The position numbers and the translations under genes are program-made. From JAYENY01 sp964563465 (GTDB taxonomy: Bacteria > Patescibacteriota > Minisyncoccia > Minisyncoccales > PEYH01): a stretch of DNA of 9,129 nucleotides. Under the pieces are notes generated by a model. The model was given only the letters and a program-made list of their open reading frames with translations, did not search any database and was not told where the DNA came from. Positions 1-5,249 of this stretch are shown here, one piece after another. Every line of letters begins with the position of its first letter. Positions within the stretch are counted from its first letter, which is position 1. The DNA lies in contig CAZLVZ010000021.1 in the NCBI GenBank assembly GCA_964563465.1, positions 1 to 9,129 on the forward strand. The letters are read 5' to 3'.

Positions 1-1220
1 GAATATTGAAGAATCATCTTTGCTAAAGAATCTTTTTCGGTAATTTTTTTATTATCAAATTCTAAAATAATATCATCTCTCTTGATTCCAACGGCTTCCG
101 CAGGGCTATCAGGAACAACAGCTATCTCCGTTTCTTGTCCTTGCCCATCTCTCCCAACCCAAGCTCCGGACTCTACTAGTAAATCGTTTGCCTTACTTAT
201 TTCTTCGGTAATGTGAGTATAGTAAATACCTAAAAACGGATAAACAATTTTTCCTTCTTTTTTAACTTGCTCAATGTCTCTTTTTGCCATATTTATCGGC
301 AAACTAAAACCAATATTTTCTCCGCTGGTTGAACGGGCAACATTGATACCAATCACTTCACCAGCTAAATTAAGCAACGGGCCTCCAGAATTTCCAGGAT
401 TAATAGCTGCATCAGTTTGAATAATCCCCTCTAAACTCTCTGCTGTACCAGCGCCAGTAGCAATAATATTCCTGCCTAATCCAGACACTACACCAACAGA
501 AACAGTGTTTTGAAACTCTCCTAATGCGTTGCCAATAGCAATAACTGTCTGGCCGATTTGTAATTTTGAAGAATCGCCAAGCTTCACCGAAAAAAATGAT
601 TTTTTCTCTTCATCTGCCACATCAGATTGATCAATCTGAATAATGGCTAAATCATAAAAAGGATCTCTAGCTAATATCTTGGCAGGATATTTTTCTCCGC
701 TATTAAGAAGTACGATATATTCAGCATCTTCCTCTGAAATAACATGCTTATTTGTTAAAATCATCCCGTCTTTAGAAATAATAAATCCCGTGCCACTGCC
801 AATTTCTTTTTTTTCAGTTCCTTTTTCTCGATATTTGGGAATTTGAAGATCACCAAAAAAATCAGAGCCCAGCGGATCAATATAATATTTTTCTAAAATA
901 GGAACATCCTTGCTAATAATAATGCTTACTACTGAAGGCGATACCTGTTTTACTGTTTGAATAGTTTTCTCCTCTTCAGTGGTTTGAGGTAAATACTTTT
1001 CTTCAACAATGGTTGTATTTTTCCGAATGATAGGTGCTCTTTGATTTTCCAATAGATCAAAAATATGATCTTCCCAATAAAGATTGGTAAAAACGGCGCC
1101 TGCGACGCCTGAAAGAATGGCCACGAAAACAATAAGCAAAGCTAGTATTCCATGTCTAGGTTGTCGTCTTTTCTTAAAAATTTTCTTCAAGTCAATGTTC
1201 TGATTAAAAATTTTCTTCAT
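1..1220 (-). CDS. htrA: HtrA/DegP-type membrane-anchored serine protease, 3'-truncated by window edge
   Basis: Envelope quality-control protease that degrades misfolded extracytoplasmic proteins. The frame is open from the ATG at 1220 to the left edge, giving 406 codons without a stop. An N-terminal basic stretch is followed by one membrane segment at about residues 24-46, so the protease domain should lie outside the cytoplasm. The trypsin-like domain spans about 85-320. Its triad is visible as His159 in TNKHV, Asp190 in DPFYDLAII and Ser278 in GNSGGPL. A PDZ domain starts near 325 and includes SPAEAVGIKRDDIILEF; its C-terminal end is cut off. The start is chosen because the membrane anchor follows it directly and in-frame stops lie just upstream. 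No good SD precedes this ATG. A tiny ORF with a better SD ends across it (see 1217-1243). It is separated from the upstream kinase gene by 85 bp. The family call is secure; the exact paralogue (HtrA, DegP or DegS) is not. Confidence 0.95.
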   Translation of the reverse strand, partial: MKKIFNQNIDLKKIFKKRRQPRHGILALLIVFVAILSGVAGAVFTNLYWEDHIFDLLENQRAPIIRKNTTIVEEKYLPQTTEEEKTIQTVKQVSPSVVSIIISKDVPILEKYYIDPLGSDFFGDLQIPKYREKGTEKKEIGSGTGFIISKDGMILTNKHVISEEDAEYIVLLNSGEKYPAKILARDPFYDLAIIQIDQSDVADEEKKSFFSVKLGDSSKLQIGQTVIAIGNALGEFQNTVSVGVVSGLGRNIIATGAGTAESLEGIIQTDAAINPGNSGGPLLNLAGEVIGINVARSTSGENIGFSLPINMAKRDIEQVKKEGKIVYPFLGIYYTHITEEISKANDLLVESGAWVGRDGQGQETEIAVVPDSPAEAVGIKRDDIILEFDNKKITEKDSLAKMILQY

Positions 1221-1243
1221 TTTTTAATATTATTATCATTCAT
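1217..1243 (-). other. possible 8-codon upstream ORF coupled to htrA
   Basis: The sequence shows ATG at 1243, eight sense codons (MNDNNIKK) and a TGA whose first two bases are the TG of the htrA ATG (ATGA overlap). An SD-like AAGGGGAA lies at 1251-1258, about 9 nt upstream, whereas the htrA ATG itself has no SD. Translational coupling is inference. The region is very AT-rich, so a chance ORF is quite possible. Confidence 0.25.
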
Positions 1244-1305
1244 AATATAATTCCCCTTCACCCAGGCCCCCTACAATAGAAAAAGCGGGAACGGAGCGGA
1301 GCTAA

Positions 1306-1671
1306 TTAATGATTAATAATATGGGGCAAGAAAATAAAACAGGCCACTATTCCCGCGCCAATGATTGACATCAGCACTGCTGCGGCTGCCAAATCTTTAA
1401 TCATCCTAATCTTCGGATTATGGTTTGAATCAATTAAATTAGTAACTCTTTCTACTTGAGTGTTCATAAGCTCTATACTTAAAACTAAAAAAATACAAAA
1501 AACAACCATTGCTCTTTCAACGGATACGAGGGGAAAATAGAACATAAAGAAAACGACCGTAATGCTAACAAAAATTCCTATTCGGAGCGTGTTCTCTTCT
1601 TTTATTGCAATTTTAACTCCAGAAAATGCAACTTTAAAACTTTTTCCTAATTTTTTTAAATCAATTATCAT
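1306..1671 (-). CDS. dgkA: diacylglycerol kinase / undecaprenol kinase, DgkA family
   Basis: Small integral-membrane lipid kinase that phosphorylates diacylglycerol or undecaprenol with ATP. It recycles lipid by-products of envelope glycan synthesis. The 121-aa length matches the family (about 120-130 aa). The N-terminus has the expected amphipathic part (SFKVAFSGVKIAIKEEN), followed by three hydrophobic segments at about 30-48, 53-72 and 95-117. The family active-site pattern is present: Glu67, Asn70 and Glu74 in IELMNTQVE, then Lys92-Asp93 in MIKDLAAAAV. These correspond to the E/N/E and KD positions known in E. coli DgkA. The start overlaps the stop of the glycosyltransferase gene by 4 bp (ATGA), so the two are probably co-translated. 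The choice between diacylglycerol and undecaprenol as substrate cannot be made from sequence. Confidence 0.92.
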   Translation of the reverse strand: MIIDLKKLGKSFKVAFSGVKIAIKEENTLRIGIFVSITVVFFMFYFPLVSVERAMVVFCIFLVLSIELMNTQVERVTNLIDSNHNPKIRMIKDLAAAAVLMSIIGAGIVACFIFLPHIINH

Positions 1672-2372
1672 TTGTCATAATGATTAAATTTATAATTAAA
1701 AATATTCGTTTTTATTGGACCGAAAATAAGAATATAAACATTGGCAAATAGATATTTTAGATAAGGTTTTATCCATCCATCCTTTTTAAAACGACGAGTG
1801 CTAATATAAGGTTTTGTTGACTTTATTATACCAAATTTTCCATATCTTCTTCCATCGCGAGCATAAGACACGTCTTCACAAATCTTTATTTCTTCATCAA
1901 ACCCGTGAATATTTTTGTGAATGTTTTTTTTAGAAAAAATTACCATGCAGGCCATGGGCATTATTTTTTGGCCTATTCTTAAAAAAATATTACAAAATAC
2001 AGCGAATAATAATTTTGTAAATAGCGTCTCATCTTGTGCTGACAAATAAAAACCCGCAACTCCCAAATCCCTTCTTTTAATCTCTGCCAATATTTTCCTT
2101 AAAAAATCTTTTGGCAATGAAATATCAGCATCTATGAACAGTAAAAAATCTCCCTTGGCTATTTTTGCTCCTTCATTTCTTGCTTTAGCTGGCAATCCAC
2201 CTTCAACAATTTTACAGCTAAATTTTTTAGCAATTTCCCTTGTTTTATCTTCCGAATTAGCATCTGCAACAATAATCTCTAACTCCTCCTTAAAGTCCTG
2301 TTCTTTAATTGATCTAAGTAATTTGGGAAGATATTTTTCTTCGTTAAGTGTTGGGATAATAATTGAAATCAT
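1668..2372 (-). CDS. family 2 glycosyltransferase (GT-A fold), membrane-associated
   Basis: Transfers a sugar from a nucleotide-sugar donor to a lipid or glycan acceptor on the inner face of the membrane. The 234-aa protein opens with the canonical GT2 strand SIIIPTLNEEKYL. It has the nucleotide-binding Asp at VADANSEDKT (Asp37 region), the metal-binding DAD at residues 81-83 in LLFIDADISLP, a candidate catalytic ED at 166-167 and a C-terminal RRF motif at 193-195. Hydrophobic segments at about 121-145 and 204-222 suggest membrane association. No SD is evident upstream of the ATG at 2372. It is the first gene of a two-gene unit with the DgkA-type kinase, which fits a glycan step that uses a polyprenyl or diacylglycerol carrier. 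Donor and acceptor are unknown. Confidence 0.9.
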   Translation of the reverse strand: MISIIIPTLNEEKYLPKLLRSIKEQDFKEELEIIVADANSEDKTREIAKKFSCKIVEGGLPAKARNEGAKIAKGDFLLFIDADISLPKDFLRKILAEIKRRDLGVAGFYLSAQDETLFTKLLFAVFCNIFLRIGQKIMPMACMVIFSKKNIHKNIHGFDEEIKICEDVSYARDGRRYGKFGIIKSTKPYISTRRFKKDGWIKPYLKYLFANVYILIFGPIKTNIFNYKFNHYDK

Positions 2373-2412
2373 CTATTAGTTTAATCAATTTTTTGGATTT
2401 TGCCAAGTTTTT

Positions 2413-2443
2413 CGCTCTCGTCCTCCCTTGTTGGACGAGGGCG
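2413..2443. repeat. strong 11-bp inverted repeat (hairpin)
   Basis: CGCTCTCGTCC at 2413-2423 pairs with GGACGAGGGCG at 2433-2443. There is one T.G wobble, with a 9-nt loop. The arm at 2413-2419 can alternatively pair with GAGAGCG at 2461-2467. It is far more GC-rich than its surroundings. No T-run follows on either strand, so this hairpin alone is not an intrinsic terminator. Confidence 0.6.
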
Positions 2444-2467
2444 GGAGTGAGGTAAGTAGAGAGAGCG

Positions 2468-2486
2468 AGAACGAAAGTTCTTTTTT
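2468..2486 (+). terminator. GAAA-tetraloop hairpin followed by T-run
   Basis: AGAAC (2468-2472), GAAA loop, GTTCT (2477-2481), then five more T to 2486. This is the layout of a short intrinsic terminator on the plus strand. No plus-strand gene lies upstream in the window, so it would act as an attenuator in a leader, end a small RNA that includes the 2413-2443 hairpin, or be a remnant of a lost gene. Confidence 0.45.
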
Positions 2487-2600
2487 GCTATTTTTCAAAA
2501 AATCTTATAAGCTCAATTAAATAGCTCTTTTACATCTTTATGGAGGTGGTTCTTGAGGAAAAATTGTTGAGTTTCTCGTAGTATCTCAAAAAATATCAAA

Positions 2601-2608
2601 AGGGGGAT
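2601..2608 (+). promoter_or_regulatory. strong ribosome binding site of the beta-barrel gene
   Basis: AGGGGGAT sits 9 nt from the ATG at 2616 and fixes this start. It stands out because the ATGs of the minus-strand protein genes in the window have no comparable SD. Confidence 0.75.
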
Positions 2609-2615
2609 TATCAAC

Positions 2616-3722
2616 ATGAAAAAGACTACTATGTTTGTTGCTCTGCTTTTCTTCTGCGGAATTGTTGTAATAGCCATGCCTCTGTGTAGTTACTATTACT
2701 CGGGCATAAACACGGATATTTCCAGTTTAGACACGGACTTTTCCTTAAGCTATAGAGGAGAAACAAACAGCACTGCCGGCAAAATCAATGTCGATTATAC
2801 GCGATTGTTTAATTCTCTAAGCTTTGGTTTCGATGTTTTCTTGGAAAGCAAAATTTATGCTTTCGCACTCAATCCATCTTATTTCTCTATAGCAACGGGA
2901 GGAAATTTCAAATACTTTTTTTCTCCTGACAAGCCATTTTTTGGCTTTGCTGGAATCGATGGAGATCTCTCTTCTTCCAACCAAAAGATTGGATTGAACA
3001 TCAAAACTGGATTAGGGTATGGTCGTTTCGTTGATGTAACACCGTTAGCTAAAACAGCGAGAATAATCACTTATCTATTGGAAAAAGAAGTCATTTTTGA
3101 AAGCCCGAGCGAGACGGAAATGATAAGCCTTGCATACGAGATTGCAAACCTCCCTCTTACTTATCATAATTCAATCACAGAGCTTCTTGGCGTTCTTCAA
3201 GAAATGATAGGAAGAGCCAATATAGTTAGTGATAAGGGAATTCAAGAAGATGAAATTCAAGGAATGAAAAGTATTATAGAAGACAAAGGATTTGTTCGCT
3301 ATTGTGGTGGAGATATCAAACTTGGCATTGGGTATGGATTGTCGAATTCTACGGAAGAGAATAACAATTTTCTGTTTGTCTTGGGCTTCAATTATGCCTT
3401 TGCCGCTACTCCACAGATTCAAATCTTAACTCTATCCTCAATGTCAAGTTCATTTGGAAACTTCTTCCAGAATCCTCAAATAAAGTTTGCAATAGATTAT
3501 GACCATATTCTTTCTGAAAAAGTTGAGGTCATTTCGTCGTATTGCTTCTCGAGAAAAAAATCAGAGAATGTTCTTTCAAACCTTCATAACATATCACTTA
3601 ATCTGATATGGACATTAACCGAAAAAATGCGTCTAACATTAGGAATGCGTTTTATATATAAACCGAACGAACACGAATGGATTTCCGAGATTGATCTATT
3701 CGTGGGCGCAGACCTCCTATAA
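2616..3722 (+). CDS. secreted protein resembling an outer-membrane beta-barrel
   Basis: I do not recognise a named family. The 368-aa protein starts with a typical signal peptide (basic KK, hydrophobic core at about residues 6-24, then polar SYYYSG). Residues 35-140 are rich in alternating polar/hydrophobic strands with many Gly, Tyr, Phe and Ser, as in outer-membrane barrels. Residues about 145-225 are predicted helical and charged, perhaps a plug or periplasmic insertion. From about 230 to the end the barrel-like strands resume (GGDIKLGIGYG, then FLFVLGFNYAFA, up to the C-terminal LFVGADLL). The last residue is Leu, not the aromatic residue usual in proteobacterial barrels. It is the only substantial plus-strand gene, has a strong SD and its own terminator, and appears less AT-rich than its neighbours. 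This suggests separate regulation and perhaps separate ancestry. A barrel is unexpected if the host is a monoderm such as Patescibacteria. A secreted beta-rich surface protein is the alternative. Confidence 0.6.
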   Translation: MKKTTMFVALLFFCGIVVIAMPLCSYYYSGINTDISSLDTDFSLSYRGETNSTAGKINVDYTRLFNSLSFGFDVFLESKIYAFALNPSYFSIATGGNFKYFFSPDKPFFGFAGIDGDLSSSNQKIGLNIKTGLGYGRFVDVTPLAKTARIITYLLEKEVIFESPSETEMISLAYEIANLPLTYHNSITELLGVLQEMIGRANIVSDKGIQEDEIQGMKSIIEDKGFVRYCGGDIKLGIGYGLSNSTEENNNFLFVLGFNYAFAATPQIQILTLSSMSSSFGNFFQNPQIKFAIDYDHILSEKVEVISSYCFSRKKSENVLSNLHNISLNLIWTLTEKMRLTLGMRFIYKPNEHEWISEIDLFVGADLL

Positions 3723-3746
3723 TTTTCAATCTCGACAATCACCCCT

Positions 3747-3775
3747 GGACCTGCTTCGCGTGGGTCCTTTTTTTT
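3747..3775 (+). terminator. intrinsic terminator of the beta-barrel gene
   Basis: GGACCTGC (3747-3754) pairs with GCGTGGGTCC positions 3760-3767 as an 8-bp stem with two G.T wobbles and a TTCGC loop. Eight T follow directly (3768-3775). It lies 25 bp after the TAA and is oriented to stop the plus-strand gene. Confidence 0.9.
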
Positions 3776-3829
3776 ATTTAATCAATACCTTTTAGCATCT
3801 GTTAATAAAAACATTTTAGGATATAAAAC

Positions 3830-3853
3830 AAAAAAAGACCTATTAGGGACTTT
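3830..3853 (-). terminator. terminator-like hairpin ending the minus-strand RNA
   Basis: On the minus strand AAAGUCC (3853-3847) pairs with GGUCUUU (3840-3834) around a CUAAUA loop, with one U-U mismatch. More U follows to 3830, then GUUUU. The stem is weak in GC, but the U-run and the position next to the opposing terminator at 3747-3775 support transcript ends meeting here. Confidence 0.55.
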
Positions 3854-4181
3854 AAAATTGGGGTAAGGAGATGGTGCGCGAATGCGAACCATCTCCCTCA
3901 ATTTTGCGCTCCGACATTTGATGTTTCGTCGGATAACGCACAGCCGATTCCCTCGGCTAAAGATCAAATCGAATCGGACTAAGCTTTAAGGCAGCTAAGG
4001 CCAGTGCATCATATCCTCCTATGATTATCGAAGATGTTCGACAATTCATCGGTCGGGTTCTCTTAACGGGGTGTCATCCGATTCGCATGAACCTTCCTTA
4101 CAAGCATAGACATCGCACCTCCTTCAAATCTCCTTCTACGGCTTATCGAGAAGCTTGTAGGTTCAGAGACCTGTTTTGATA
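3830..4181 (-). ncRNA. candidate structured non-coding RNA, about 350 nt, class not recognised
   Basis: The stretch has its own near-consensus promoter (4187-4215), no convincing ORF and a terminator-like hairpin with a U-run at its end. Clear helices, in transcript order: GAACCU+ACAAGC (4164-4153) with GCUUGU+AGGUUC (4105-4100 and 4094-4089), 12 bp with a 5-nt AAGGA bulge; AUUGUCGAA (4045-4037) with UUCGAUAAU (4032-4024), 9 bp closed by a CAUC loop; AGCCGA (3958-3953) with UCGGCU (3947-3942); UGCG and UCCGAC (3940-3928) with GUCGGA and CGCA (3915-3905); AAAAUUG and GGAGAUGGU (3905-3899, 3896-3888) with ACCAUCUCC and CAAUUUU (3875-3867, 3860-3854). It ends facing the barrel gene's terminator, so it is not a leader for any downstream gene in the window. 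I compared it by eye with tmRNA, RNase P RNA, SRP RNA and common riboswitches and saw no diagnostic motif. An orphan RNA is the best reading; a 3' tail of the upstream operon is the alternative. Confidence 0.65.
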
Positions 4182-4186
4182 TTGTC

Positions 4187-4215
4187 AATATATCACAAAA
4201 GCCTAAGAATGTCAA
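4187..4215 (-). promoter_or_regulatory. sigma70-type promoter for the candidate ncRNA
   Basis: On the minus strand the -35 is TTGACA (4215-4210) and the -10 is TATATT (4192-4187), with an exact 17-nt spacer. Transcription should begin near 4180. The -35 begins 6 bp past the stop of the clan-A glycosidase gene, so the RNA gene is packed directly against the operon end. TGATAT and ATATCA half-sites flank ATTGACA around the -10 (4178-4196), a possible operator. Confidence 0.75.
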
Positions 4216-4220
4216 GGGTT

Positions 4221-5213
4221 CTACCATAGATTCTTGGCTTCATCCCAAATCTCCGAATTATTATGTTTTGTTTTCATCCAATACCACCATTCTGCGCCCC
4301 AAAGATAAATTGAATCTTCACCCGTGTTCTGACCAAATTGAGTCATTTTTTTAAATCTTTCCAAATTCATTGTTTTGTCTTGTTCTTTTAAAGTAGAATC
4401 ATACATAAGTGTTGGGCTCCAAGGCTCTGCCTGCAACTCAACACACATAACCTCTTTACCAAACAACTTGTTAATCAACCATCCCTTCCTGGCATAATAA
4501 ATTGGGGGAAATGGGTAGGTAAAATACATTTTAAATTGACTAATCCAAACTTTTTTATAAAGCGTATGTCCAACAATATCGCCAAAACGAGCGGCCTTAA
4601 ACCATAAAGGGAATTCTCCGCTTTCCGTAACTACCGTAGACCTATTCTGGTCATCTAATGATTTAACTAAGCTGACTTCTTCTCGTAGAAAATTCTCGTC
4701 TGGCGGAGGACATTCGCCAAAAAAGAAAAAGGGCTCATTCTCTACTTGCCAATATTCTATGGCAGGACTGTCTTTGTATCTCAAAACAATGTTTTCAATT
4801 AAATCTAAAACTTTCTCTTGTTGTTCTCTTTCGTTCAAACTCTTCGCCCAGTCGGGAAAATGGCATTCTGGCCAGCGAGGCACTCGTCTGCCCATAACAA
4901 GCATTACTTTTGCTTCTCTTTTTTCGGCCTCTTGAATCTGCCAATCTAAATCAGAAAAATTATAATTTCCCGGCTCTTTTTCTATTGAATCCCAATAAGC
5001 AATAAGCTTCAAATGATCCACCTTTAAATCATCCAATATCGCCAAATAATTTTCTTTCCAATCTAAACCCAATAATTCAGCGTGCTTTTGTGAAAAAGCC
5101 ACTCCCCAATTAATCTTTTCTGCTATCTTTGCTTTTCCAACAAAGAAAAAACAAAAAAGAATTAAAAGAGTTAAAAGAATAAACCAAAAAATAATTTTTA
5201 CAATTTTGAGCAT
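4221..5213 (-). CDS. membrane-anchored clan-A glycoside hydrolase (GH5/GH39/GH42-like TIM barrel)
   Basis: Probable retaining glycosidase acting on an extracytoplasmic glycan. Of 330 aa, residues 5-26 form a single hydrophobic N-terminal anchor, and the catalytic (beta/alpha)8 domain runs from about 34 to the end. The fold is suggested by INWGVAF at strand 1, HLKLIAYWDSIEKEPGNYNF at strand 2 and VMLVMGRRVPRWP at strand 3. The acid/base is Glu160 in the NEP motif (YWQVENEPF) after strand 4. The likely nucleophile is Glu259 in VMCVELQAEPW at strand 7, with Glu263 as alternative. A Trp-rich strand 8 (IYLWGAEWWYW) closes the sugar pocket. It is the last gene of the operon, 36 bp after the GH1 gene. 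No SD is obvious. Clan A is well supported; I cannot assign the GH family or substrate. Confidence 0.82.
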   Translation of the reverse strand: MLKIVKIIFWFILLTLLILFCFFFVGKAKIAEKINWGVAFSQKHAELLGLDWKENYLAILDDLKVDHLKLIAYWDSIEKEPGNYNFSDLDWQIQEAEKREAKVMLVMGRRVPRWPECHFPDWAKSLNEREQQEKVLDLIENIVLRYKDSPAIEYWQVENEPFFFFGECPPPDENFLREEVSLVKSLDDQNRSTVVTESGEFPLWFKAARFGDIVGHTLYKKVWISQFKMYFTYPFPPIYYARKGWLINKLFGKEVMCVELQAEPWSPTLMYDSTLKEQDKTMNLERFKKMTQFGQNTGEDSIYLWGAEWWYWMKTKHNNSEIWDEAKNLW

Positions 5214-5249
5214 ATTAATTTGTTCTTAAATTATTAAATTTAATGTTGG

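Larger units (their letters stand above)
2373..2615. other. divergent intergenic region between GT2 and the beta-barrel gene
   Basis: This 243-bp gap must hold the promoters of two divergently transcribed genes. The left half has a GC-rich hairpin (2413-2443) and a terminator-like hairpin (2468-2486). The right half is AT-rich and holds TTATAA at 2505-2510, a possible -10, but with no convincing -35 at the right distance. An SD-like GGAGGT at 2542-2547 has only very short ORFs after it. No confident promoter can be assigned. Confidence 0.4.

Noticed and set aside
950..1132. A 60-codon minus-strand ORF
   Set aside because: It lies out of frame within the N-terminal part of the HtrA gene, which is continuous from 1220 to the window edge.
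1270..1305. A terminator after the DgkA gene
   Set aside because: The GC-rich stretch GCGGGAACGGAGCGGAGC is purine-only on one strand and cannot fold back on itself, so it is not an intrinsic terminator.
2134..2379. An 81-codon plus-strand ORF
   Set aside because: It is antisense to the GT2 gene, whose motifs and family length are secure.
3782..3967. A 61-codon minus-strand ORF
   Set aside because: It is made almost entirely of paired RNA arms, has no SD, and its composition is Arg/Pro/Phe-rich without protein-like features.
3957..4049. A 30-aa minus-strand frame with a plausible-looking stretch GGYDALALAALKL
   Set aside because: No SD for its ATG, it lies inside the helix-rich RNA region, and it starts within a hairpin arm. 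It also recalled a tmRNA tag (ALAA), but no stop follows ALAA and no tRNA-like ends exist.
3830..4181. Known housekeeping RNA (tmRNA, RNase P RNA, SRP RNA, 6S RNA)
   Set aside because: I found no GGUUCGA T-loop/CCA end, no RNase P core boxes (such as GAGGAAAGUC or ACAGA), no SRP GGAAG-type core loop, and the length and multi-hairpin layout do not fit 6S RNA. This was by eye, so a search could overturn it.
3850..4210. Integron attC sites or a CRISPR array
   Set aside because: The hairpins have unrelated sequences and lack GTTRRRY/RYYYAAC boxes. No repeat-spacer periodicity and no integrase or cas genes are present.
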